DNA of 13,076 bases from an uncultured Anaerosacchariphilus sp. (GTDB taxonomy: Bacteria; Bacillota; Clostridia; Lachnospirales; Lachnospiraceae): positions 1 through 13,076 of the forward strand of contig CAKROP010000030.1 of assembly GCA_934373375.1 (NCBI GenBank), in the 5' to 3' direction. Both the position numbers and the translations under genes were made by a program. A model generated the notes under the pieces. It did no database searches, was not told the origin of the DNA, and worked only from the letters and a program-made list of their open reading frames with translations. Within the stretch, counting starts at the first letter, position 1; each line of letters opens with the position of its first letter. This document shows positions 1 through 7,629 of the stretch, one piece after another.

Positions 1-247
1 GCGTAACTCCGTGCGCGCACCATTCATAGGTATTGCGATAGATATTCAGCTCTTCGCGAAATTCAAAGATAAAAACCCGATCGGCTTTTGTATAATTGCC
101 CATAGCCTGGAGCAGGTTCTGGATGGAATCATGCAGCTCCTGCTCATCGCGGGCGCGGTCAATCCGGACCATCTGATGCAGCATCAGCTCCAGATCATCC
201 AGCTTGGATTTCAGATTATCATATGTATTTTTACTGGTCATTCGCAT
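1..247 (-). CDS. GAF-like signalling protein, N-terminal fragment
   Basis: This is the first 82 residues of a minus-strand gene that runs off the left edge. The start at 247 is chosen because AAGGAG lies 11 nt upstream on the minus strand; an in-frame ATG at 241 would be too far from it. Residues about 8-45 are charged and heptad-like (KSKLDDLELMLHQM), suggesting a short coiled coil. Residues 50-82 (TKADRVFIFEF, then NTYEWCAHGV) resemble the start of the GAF domains found in clostridial GGDEF/EAL and sensor-kinase proteins. The output domain, and so the function, lies outside the window; a cyclic-di-GMP enzyme is the likeliest guess, a histidine kinase the alternative. The gene is divergent from the MATE transporter. 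Confidence 0.6.
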   Translation of the reverse strand, partial: MRMTSKNTYDNLKSKLDDLELMLHQMVRIDRARDEQELHDSIQNLLQAMGNYTKADRVFIFEFREELNIYRNTYEWCAHGVT

Positions 248-286
248 GACGCGTTTCACTCCTTGGTAACGTGATTTGATAAGATT

Positions 287-315
287 ATAGTAAATATAGG
301 AAATAGGATTGTCAA
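287..315 (-). promoter_or_regulatory. sigma-A type promoter for the GAF-like gene
   Basis: On the minus strand a perfect TTGACA (310-315) is followed by a 17-nt spacer and TACTAT (287-292). An alternative TATAAT at 284-289 would need a 20-nt spacer. The start codon is about 40 nt downstream. Confidence 0.6.
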
Positions 316-354
316 TGAATGTAGAAAAAATAACGGTAAAAATATCGAAAAAAG

Positions 355-384
355 CTGGCATTTTTTTTGCGTTCCGTGTATAAT
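355..384 (+). promoter_or_regulatory. putative promoter for the MATE gene
   Basis: A perfect TATAAT lies at 379-384, preceded directly by TG. The best -35 candidate is CTGGCA at 355-360 (18-nt spacer), with a run of eight T in the spacer. The coding start is 49 nt further on, so the leader is short. The -10 is convincing and the -35 is weak. Confidence 0.55.
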
Positions 385-433
385 GTGAGGCCGTAGTATC
401 TGTAAAGTTCGGGATTTATAAGGAGTTTGGAAA

Positions 434-1801
434 ATGAGTGAAGCGACAGCAGGAAAAATGCATGATATGACGGTGGGAAGTCCCGTGAAGCTGATTCTGC
501 GTTTTATGGTGCCCATGTTCCTGGGCAATGTGTTCCAGCAGTTTTATAATGTGGCTGATTCCATCATCGCCGGCCAGTTCCTGGGCGTCCGGGCTCTGGC
601 GGCCATTGGAAGTACGGGATCTTTGATGTTCTTTGTGACGGGCTGGCTGAACGGTCTTGCCAGCGGATTCGCGATTCTGGTGGCTCAGTGGTTCGGGGCG
701 AAAGAATATGAGCGGATGCGTCATTATGTGGCTATGTCAGTATATCTGTCGCTGGGATTCGCCGTTTTAATGACGGTAGGACTTGGTCTGGCCAATGTGC
801 CGATTCTGCGCTTGATGAATTATTCCGATGAGATTATGCCGGATGTAAAAGCCTATATGGGAATTATTTACGCAGGCCTGATTGTAACGGCTGCATATAA
901 CGCCCTGGCAGCATTTCTGCGTGCGCTGGGCGATTCCAAATCACCGCTGTATTTCCTGATTATTTCCGCGATCATCAATGTGGGACTGGACGTGGCCTTT
1001 ATCATTTATGGCGGTATGGGTGTAGAGGGCTGTGCCTACGCAACCGTCATTGCCCAGGGAATATCTGCGGTATTATGTTTCTTCTATATTGTAAAGCGCT
1101 ATCCGATTCTGCATCTGAAGAAAGAAAACTTTGCTTTTTCACTGCATGCCTGTGGAAGACTGCTGGCGCTGGGAATTCCCATGGCGCTGCAGTTCTCCAT
1201 CACGGCCATTGGCACCATTATCGTGCAGGGAGCCGTCAATGTGTATGGCGAGACTTATATGGCAGGTTTTTCCGCAGGCGGAAAGCTTCAGAATATCATT
1301 GCCACGGTGTATGTGGCTTTTGGAGCGACTGTGGCCACCTACGTGGGTCAGAACTGGGGAGCCGGGAAGAAGGAACGCGTGCTGGAGGGCGTGCGCTGTA
1401 CGCAGATTATGATTCTGCTTTACAGCGTCTTTGCCATGGCGCTGGTATTCTTCTTCAGCAAATATATGACATTGCTGTTTGTCAATGCTTCTGAGACAGA
1501 GGTAATTGATGTGGCAGTGCTGTATTTTCATATGGTATTCTGGTGCTATCCGTTTCTGGGCAGTATCTTCCTGTACCGCAATACCCTGCAGGGCCTGGGC
1601 TACGGCCTGGTTCCCATGCTGGGAGGCGTCTTTGAACTCGTTGCCCGGGCGGGAATTGTGCTTCTGCTGGCTGGGAAAGCCAGTTTTGCAGGCGTGTGTC
1701 TGTCGGATCCGGCAGCCTGGATCTCGGCGCTGATTCCACTGGTGCCGTATTATTTTTATGTGACACGGAAGTGGCGGAAAGAATTGAGACAGGAAGTATA
1801 A
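434..1801 (+). CDS. MATE family multidrug/sodium efflux transporter
   Basis: This encodes a 455-residue inner-membrane antiporter of the MATE (NorM/DinF-like) family, which usually expels cationic drugs or metabolites in exchange for Na+ or H+. The length and the roughly twelve hydrophobic segments fit the family. MATE hallmarks are visible in the first segment (GNVFQQFYNVADSIIAGQF, about residues 31-49) and in the loop with LRALGDSKSPLYF (about 162-174). Two halves of similar layout are apparent, the second starting near LGIPMALQFS. AAGGAG sits 8 nt before the ATG, which fixes the start. It is monocistronic, with its own promoter and a strong stem just after the stop. The substrate cannot be read from the sequence. 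Confidence 0.93.
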   Translation: MSEATAGKMHDMTVGSPVKLILRFMVPMFLGNVFQQFYNVADSIIAGQFLGVRALAAIGSTGSLMFFVTGWLNGLASGFAILVAQWFGAKEYERMRHYVAMSVYLSLGFAVLMTVGLGLANVPILRLMNYSDEIMPDVKAYMGIIYAGLIVTAAYNALAAFLRALGDSKSPLYFLIISAIINVGLDVAFIIYGGMGVEGCAYATVIAQGISAVLCFFYIVKRYPILHLKKENFAFSLHACGRLLALGIPMALQFSITAIGTIIVQGAVNVYGETYMAGFSAGGKLQNIIATVYVAFGATVATYVGQNWGAGKKERVLEGVRCTQIMILLYSVFAMALVFFFSKYMTLLFVNASETEVIDVAVLYFHMVFWCYPFLGSIFLYRNTLQGLGYGLVPMLGGVFELVARAGIVLLLAGKASFAGVCLSDPAAWISALIPLVPYYFYVTRKWRKELRQEV

Positions 1802-1844
1802 ACAGAACAGCCGACCTGCGAAAAAAGCAGGTCGGCTGTTCTGT
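1802..1844. terminator. perfect 18-bp stem between convergent genes
   Basis: The arms at 1802-1819 and 1827-1844 are perfect 18-bp reverse complements around a 7-nt loop (GAAAAAA). The stem begins one base after the MATE stop and ends 7 bp from the aldo/keto reductase stop, so it can serve both strands. Neither side has a long U-tract (TCTTCC on plus, TTTATACTT on minus), so it may be a weaker terminator or mainly a 3'-end-stabilising stem. Confidence 0.75.
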
Positions 1845-1851
1845 CTTCCAT

Positions 1852-2880
1852 TTAATTCACCGTTACTTTCCCGGCCAGAATCTTCTTATAATCCTCATAA
1901 TTCTTCTCAAGCAGCTCCGGTGTGTTCAGTTCGTAGGGACATTTGGACATGCACTGGTTGCAGTGGAGACAGTCCTCAATCTTTTTCATGTTTTCCTGCC
2001 AGTACTCGTTGAGCCAGGCGGAGGAGGGCGCGCGGCGGACCATCAGGGACATGCGGGCGCAGTTGTTGATGAGAATGCCGGCGGGACAGGGCATGCAATA
2101 GCCGCAGCCGCGGCAGAATTCCCCGTTCAGCTCCGCTTTTTCCTTCTCGATAAAGGCAGTGAGCTCCGCGTTCAGGGCGGGCGGCTCGTCCATGTAGGAA
2201 AGCCACTCTTCCAGCTCGGTCATTTTTTGAATGCCCCAGATGGGAAGCACATTGTCGAACTGGGACATGAAGGCAAAGGCAGCCCGGGAATTGTTGATGA
2301 GACCTCCGGCCAGGCCCTTCATGGCGATGAAGCCCATGTTATGCTCCTTACAAAGGTGAACCAGATCCAACTCCTTTTTAGAGGAAATGTAGCTTAAGGG
2401 GTACTGTAAGGTCTCATAAAGCCCGGATTCGATGCATTCCTTCGCCACGCCAAGCTTATGGGCGGTGACGCCGATATGACGAATCTTACCCTGCTCTTTG
2501 GCTTCCAGCATACACTCGTACATGCCGGTACCGTCGCCGGGACGGTAGCACTGGTCGACGCAGTGAAACTGGTAGATATCCAGATAGTCGGTTTTCAGGA
2601 GCTTTAAAGAGGTGTCAAGCTGCTCCCGGAAGGCTTCCGGGGTGCGGCCCATGGTCTTGCTGGCGATGTAGATGCGGTCGCGTATGCCCTCGAAGGCGTT
2701 GCCCAGCTTTTCCTCGCTGTCGCTGTAGGCTCGGGCTGTATCGAAGAAGCGCATGCCGCCCTCATAGGCGCGGCGCAGAATCGCCACAGCTGTGTCCATG
2801 TCCACACGCTGTACCGGAAGCGCGCCGAAGGCGTTCTGGGGAACGGTAATGCCGGTAGTGCCCAGTGTAATCATTTTCAT
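1852..2880 (-). CDS. aldo/keto reductase with C-terminal 2x[4Fe-4S] ferredoxin domain
   Basis: A 342-residue cytosolic oxidoreductase. Residues 1 to about 235 form an aldo/keto reductase barrel with the catalytic tetrad visible as D47, Y52, K75 and H106. Residues about 250-320 carry two ferredoxin-type motifs: C256-C259-C262-C265-P and C304-C307-C310-C314-P, with an extra C274. Such AKR-ferredoxin fusions are common in anaerobic Firmicutes and are annotated only as aldo/keto reductase; the clusters may deliver or accept electrons in place of, or together with, NADPH. The substrate is unknown. AAAGGAG lies 8 nt before the ATG. The gene stands alone on the minus strand with its own promoter. 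Confidence 0.92.
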   Translation of the reverse strand: MKMITLGTTGITVPQNAFGALPVQRVDMDTAVAILRRAYEGGMRFFDTARAYSDSEEKLGNAFEGIRDRIYIASKTMGRTPEAFREQLDTSLKLLKTDYLDIYQFHCVDQCYRPGDGTGMYECMLEAKEQGKIRHIGVTAHKLGVAKECIESGLYETLQYPLSYISSKKELDLVHLCKEHNMGFIAMKGLAGGLINNSRAAFAFMSQFDNVLPIWGIQKMTELEEWLSYMDEPPALNAELTAFIEKEKAELNGEFCRGCGYCMPCPAGILINNCARMSLMVRRAPSSAWLNEYWQENMKKIEDCLHCNQCMSKCPYELNTPELLEKNYEDYKKILAGKVTVN

Positions 2881-2927
2881 AGTCGGTTCTCCTTTATCTT
2901 AATAAAAAATATCAGTAAGCTGGCTTT

Positions 2928-2956
2928 ATTTTAATACGTTTCCGGGCGGGATTCAA
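2928..2956 (-). promoter_or_regulatory. sigma-A type promoter for the aldo/keto reductase
   Basis: Minus-strand TTGAAT (2951-2956), a 17-nt spacer, then TAAAAT (2928-2933). The start codon at 2880 is about 48 nt beyond the -10 box. Spacing and both boxes fit well. Confidence 0.65.
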
Positions 2957-2962
2957 GCTTTG

Positions 2963-3002
2963 GCGAATAACAGTAGAAGATTCGCGGAAAATGATTTATA
3001 CT
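2963..3002 (+). promoter_or_regulatory. weak amidase promoter with overlapping inverted repeat
   Basis: TATACT at 2997-3002 is the best -10 candidate for the amidase operon, but no good -35 exists 17 nt upstream (TAGAAG at 2974-2979). An inverted repeat GCGAAT-N11-ATTCGC at 2963-2985 covers that -35 position, as an operator for an activator or repressor could. No match to a known Zur-type box was recognised. It is a suggestion only. Confidence 0.25.
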
Positions 3003-3035
3003 GAGAAATATATTGGAAAATGAGGTGAAAATACG

Positions 3036-4040
3036 ATGATAAAAAATTATAAAATAGTAAGCAGCGTAATTTTACTGAGCCTGGCACTGGCGGGCATGAC
3101 CGCCTGCGGCAGCAAAAAAGCGGAGGAACCGGTGGCAGCGGAGACGGAGACCGGGGAACCGGCGGAGGAAGAGACCGCTGCAGAGGAGCCGGTAGAAGAC
3201 GAAGACCTTGCAGAGCCCGTTCCCATGTATGCCGGCAGTCGCGTCAATGTGCGGAGCGAAGCCAGCACGGAATCTGATATCGTGGCGGTGTTGAATCGCC
3301 GGGAAGAGGTTCAGAAAATCGGCGAAGAGGGAGAATGGACGAAGATTCTTCTGGACGGGGAAACCTGCTATGTGGCCAGCGCTTATCTGGTGACCGAGGA
3401 CGCGCTGCCCTCCGGCTATCTGGTGGCCATCGACGCAGGACATCAGGCCCACGGCAATTCCGGGCAGGAGCCCATCGGACCGGGAGCCGGTAAGACGAAG
3501 GCGAAGGTGGCCTCCGGAACCTCGGGATCGGCCAGCGGCCTGGCAGAGTATCAGCTGACCCTGCAGGTGGCTTTGAAGCTGGAAGAGGAGCTGACAAACC
3601 GCGGTTATCAGGTTCTGATGATCCGCACGGAAAATGATGTAAATATCAGCAACAGCGAGCGGGCACAGATGGCCAATGAGGCGGGCGCGGATGCTTTTGT
3701 GCGCATCCATGCGAACGGTTCCACCGACTCGTCGGTCCACGGGGCCATGACCATCTGCCAGACGGCTTCCAATCCCTACAACGGCGGACTGGCGGCACAG
3801 AGTAAAAAACTGTCAGGCGATATTCTGGACGCCCTGTGTGCTTCCACCGGATGTAAGAGGGAGCGTGTCTGGGAGACGGACACCATGAGCGGAATCAACT
3901 GGTGTCAGGTTCCGGTCACCATCGTGGAGATGGGTTACATGACCAATCCGACAGAGGATCTGAATATGGCTTCCGATGATTACCAGTGGAAGATTGTCCG
4001 GGGTATCGCGGACGGCCTGGACACATATTTTGCAGAATAG
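3036..4040 (+). CDS. SH3b + N-acetylmuramoyl-L-alanine amidase lipoprotein
   Basis: A 334-residue exported cell-wall hydrolase predicted to cut the MurNAc-L-Ala bond of peptidoglycan. The order is: lipoprotein signal peptide with lipobox MTAC (Cys24), a very acidic Glu/Ala/Pro linker (about 28-60), a bacterial SH3 domain (about 64-119, starting at the RVNVRSEAS segment), and an amidase_3 domain (about 128-333). The zinc ligands H136 (DAGH), E171 and H225 (RIHAN) and the catalytic E298 (VEMGYMTN) are all present, so it should be active. GAGGTG lies 8 nt before the ATG. The next gene starts 14 bp after the stop, implying one operon. It could act in cell separation, turnover or sporulation; the sequence does not say which. 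Confidence 0.92.
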   Translation: MIKNYKIVSSVILLSLALAGMTACGSKKAEEPVAAETETGEPAEEETAAEEPVEDEDLAEPVPMYAGSRVNVRSEASTESDIVAVLNRREEVQKIGEEGEWTKILLDGETCYVASAYLVTEDALPSGYLVAIDAGHQAHGNSGQEPIGPGAGKTKAKVASGTSGSASGLAEYQLTLQVALKLEEELTNRGYQVLMIRTENDVNISNSERAQMANEAGADAFVRIHANGSTDSSVHGAMTICQTASNPYNGGLAAQSKKLSGDILDALCASTGCKRERVWETDTMSGINWCQVPVTIVEMGYMTNPTEDLNMASDDYQWKIVRGIADGLDTYFAE

Positions 4041-4054
4041 GAAATGAGGACAGT

Positions 4055-4996
4055 ATGGTAAAAATAGATTTAATCACAGGCTTCTTAGGCTCCGGCAAGA
4101 CCACCTTCATCCGCCAGTACGCCCAGTGGCTTATCGGGAAGGGCTGTCATATCGGCATACTGGAAAATGATTTCGGCGCGGTGAACGTGGACATGATGCT
4201 GCTTCAGGATCTGGAGGGCGACAACTGCGAGCTGGAAATGGTCTCGGGCGGCTGTGATAAAGACTGCCACAGACGCCGGTTCAAGACCAAGCTTATTGCC
4301 ATGGGCATGAGCGGCTATGACCGGGTGCTGGTGGAGCCCTCGGGTATCTACGATGTGGATGAATTCTTTGACGCTCTCCATGAGGAGCCTCTGGATCGCT
4401 GGTACGAGATAGGAAATGTATTTGCTATCGTGGACGCGAAGCTGCCGCAGGAACTGTCGGATGCGGCTGATTATCTGCTGGCTGCCGAGGCGGCGGACGC
4501 TGGAGCCGTGTTGCTGAGCCGGGTCCAGGAGGCCAGTGCGGCGGAGATGGATGCGACCGTGGCGCACCTAAACCGGGCGCTTAAAAAGGTCGGCTGCAGT
4601 AGGCAGTTAGATAATGAGATAATACGTAGTAACTGGTTCGAATTTACGGATGAAGATTTCGAACGGCTGCTGCGCGCGGGCTATCGGATGTCTGATTACT
4701 GCAAGGCGCCGCAGCAGGAGGATGTCTTTGATTCCTTCTTTTTTATGCATGTGAAAATGACCGAAGAGGAGCTTTTAGGGGCTGTACACGCCGCGTTTGA
4801 GGATCCGGCCTGCGGATACATTTTCCGGATTAAAGGCTTTCTGCCGGTAGGGGATGGCTGGCTGGAGCTTAACGCCACTCGCCGGGAGACACTGTTAAAG
4901 CCCATTTCCAGAGGGCAGGAAATTCTGATTGTCATCGGTGAAGGACTGTCGAAAGAGGCGCTTCAAAAATATTTTCAGGATTCGGAAAATGATTAA
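4055..4996 (+). CDS. CobW/COG0523-like P-loop GTPase with variant metal motif
   Basis: A 313-residue cytosolic G3E-family GTPase. Starting at 4055 (GAGGA 4 nt upstream) puts the P-loop GFLGSGKT at residues 9-16, as usual; an upstream in-frame ATG at 3986 lies inside the amidase gene and is rejected. ENDFG (37-41) and VEPSG (93-97) match the family's switch regions. Two departures stand out. The metal-binding CxCC is replaced by GGC67-DKD-C71-H72, and the NKxD base-recognition motif reads SRVQ (155-158). The C-terminal part (about 225-306) resembles a CobW_C domain. COG0523 proteins are metallochaperones or insertases for zinc, cobalt or iron. Co-transcription with a zinc amidase hints at zinc, but this is inference. 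Confidence 0.8.
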   Translation: MVKIDLITGFLGSGKTTFIRQYAQWLIGKGCHIGILENDFGAVNVDMMLLQDLEGDNCELEMVSGGCDKDCHRRRFKTKLIAMGMSGYDRVLVEPSGIYDVDEFFDALHEEPLDRWYEIGNVFAIVDAKLPQELSDAADYLLAAEAADAGAVLLSRVQEASAAEMDATVAHLNRALKKVGCSRQLDNEIIRSNWFEFTDEDFERLLRAGYRMSDYCKAPQQEDVFDSFFFMHVKMTEEELLGAVHAAFEDPACGYIFRIKGFLPVGDGWLELNATRRETLLKPISRGQEILIVIGEGLSKEALQKYFQDSEND

Positions 4997-5046
4997 TAAG
5001 TGGGACAATAGTTTCATAGGATGCAAATAGAAGCAAGGAAACCTGA

Positions 5047-6555
<1,509 letters not shown>

Positions 6556-6615
6556 ACAGACTGAAAGGTTTATGGTTTACATAAGGTGAACAGCTGCGAC
6601 TGCGAAAGCGAAGGC

Positions 6616-6723
6616 ATGAAAGGTACAGCGGAGTGGAATCCTTTACAGGGATACCTGGATGCGTGGAAACATGAACAAATCAATGAAACTGATATGGCGC
6701 TTCGCAGGGCGGAGCGCCCATGA
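6616..6723 (+). CDS. possible 35-residue small ORF between glpK and glpF
   Basis: An ATG-started frame of 35 codons runs to TGA at 6721-6723 and ends just before the glpF ribosome-binding site (GAGAGGG, 6726-6732). The reading frame is open further upstream (from 6565), with a GTG at 6586 as an alternative start. The predicted peptide is hydrophilic (begins MKGTAEWNPLQGYLD, ends ALRRAERP). No good ribosome-binding site precedes either start, and its end overlaps a strong hairpin. It may be a leader peptide or a chance frame in untranslated mRNA; I lean towards chance. Confidence 0.2.
   Translation: MKGTAEWNPLQGYLDAWKHEQINETDMALRRAERP
6696..6718 (+). other. stable mRNA hairpin just upstream of glpF
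   Basis: The arms 6696-6705 and 6709-6718 pair over 10 bp (one U-G wobble, otherwise mostly GC) around a 3-nt loop. There is no U-tract, so it is not an intrinsic terminator. It sits 7 nt ahead of the glpF Shine-Dalgarno. Likely roles are mRNA processing or stabilisation that sets the glpK/glpF ratio, or protection of the ribosome landing region. The pairing is directly visible; the role is inferred. Confidence 0.55.
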
Positions 6724-6738
6724 AAGAGAGGGTATCTT

Positions 6739-7449
6739 ATGCTGCCATATATCGCAGAATTCCTCGGCACCATGCTGCTCATCCTTCTGGGCGACGGCGT
6801 GGTAGCCAATGTGACACTCAATAAATCCGGTATGAAGGGCGCGGGAAGCGTCCAGATTACCTTTGCCTGGGGCCTGGCGGTGATGATTCCGGCCTGTATC
6901 TTCGGGGTGGCCTCGGGCGCGTCCTTCAACCCGGCCCTGACCCTGGCGCTGGCTATCGACGGCAGCTTCGCCTGGTCTATGGTACCCGGCTACATTATCG
7001 CTCAGTTCGCGGGAGCCTTTGTGGGGGCCTGCCTGGTCTACCTGTTGTTTAAGGGTCAGTTTGACGCTACCGACGACGCAGCCGCCAAGCGGGGCGTATT
7101 CTGTACCGCGCCGTCTATCCGAAACCGTGGCCTGAATATCTTAAGCGAAGCCATCGGCACCTTCGTGCTGGTCTTTGCCATCAAGGGTATGGGAAATGTG
7201 CCCGGACTGACTGACGGCCTTGGCAAATTCATCGTCTTCGGTATCATTGTTTCCATCGGTATGTCCCTGGGAGGCCTGACCGGATACGCTATCAACCCGG
7301 CACGGGATCTGGGACCGAGACTGGCCCATGCGGTGCTGCCCATTCGGGGAAAGGGAAGCTCCGACTGGGACTACGGCATTGTGCCTCTGGTGGGGCCGAT
7401 TCTCGGTGCAATTGCGGCGGTGGCGTTGTATGCGGCAATTCCATGGTAA
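6739..7449 (+). CDS. glpF: glycerol uptake facilitator (aquaglyceroporin)
   Basis: A 236-residue MIP-family channel for passive glycerol entry through the cytoplasmic membrane. Six hydrophobic segments and two half-helix motifs are visible: FNPA (63-66) and NPARD (186-190). The Asp after NPAR is the usual mark of glycerol facilitators as against water channels. By alignment to E. coli GlpF the selectivity-filter Trp and Arg are kept (W44, R189), but the filter Phe is Tyr (Y183), and the His of GAHxNPA is Ser (S62). GAGAGGG lies 6 nt before the ATG. It is downstream of glpK in the same direction and closed by a terminator, which supports the glycerol assignment. Confidence 0.93.
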   Translation: MLPYIAEFLGTMLLILLGDGVVANVTLNKSGMKGAGSVQITFAWGLAVMIPACIFGVASGASFNPALTLALAIDGSFAWSMVPGYIIAQFAGAFVGACLVYLLFKGQFDATDDAAAKRGVFCTAPSIRNRGLNILSEAIGTFVLVFAIKGMGNVPGLTDGLGKFIVFGIIVSIGMSLGGLTGYAINPARDLGPRLAHAVLPIRGKGSSDWDYGIVPLVGPILGAIAAVALYAAIPW

Positions 7450-7465
7450 GCGGAAAATGATAGAA

Positions 7466-7493
7466 TTACGTTGGCGGGTAAAGAGATTATAAG
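7466..7493 (+). promoter_or_regulatory. weak candidate promoter inside the glp cluster
   Basis: TTACGT (7466-7471), a 16-nt spacer and TATAAG (7488-7493) lie between the glpF stop and the downstream terminator. If used, it would make a leader of about 70 nt ending at the terminator, or reading through into the GlpA-like gene. The match is modest. Confidence 0.25.
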
Positions 7494-7518
7494 AAAACAA
7501 ACTTGGGATAAAAGAAGA

Positions 7519-7572
7519 GAACCTGACAGGAAGAACGCATGAGGATGCGGGAGCTTGTCAGGTTCCTTTTTT
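7519..7572 (+). terminator. rho-independent terminator with branched stem
   Basis: The arms 7519-7528 and 7556-7565 pair perfectly over 10 bp, extendable by a wobble and one more pair. They are followed by one C and six T (7567-7572). The enclosed 27 nt form a second small hairpin (CGCAT 7536-7540 with ATGCG 7545-7549). It lies 69 bp after glpF and 57 bp before the GlpA-like start, so it divides the glycerol cluster into two transcription segments. Confidence 0.85.
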
Positions 7573-7629
7573 GCTCTATTGGAGATATCTGTATGTGCGA
7601 AAATACGCGCAAAATAGAAAGGAGTATCT

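Noticed and set aside
1696..2397. A 233-codon plus-strand frame across the MATE end and the aldo/keto reductase
   Set aside because: It crosses the 18-bp terminator stem and is antisense to the reductase, whose tetrad and Cys motifs are clear.
2986..2994. The string GGAAAATGA recurs near several gene ends and starts (for example near 428, 2986, 3015, 4984, 7452 and 9859)
   Set aside because: It is a short AT-rich string expected often in this base composition; the flanks differ and the placement is not consistent.
2945..3035. Zur-type operator upstream of the amidase
   Set aside because: Only a 6-bp inverted repeat is present; it does not resemble the longer Firmicute Zur palindrome as I know it.
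3072..3740. A 222-codon minus-strand frame opposite the amidase
   Set aside because: Shadow of the amidase coding sequence; no domain and low-complexity Ala/Ser/Arg composition.
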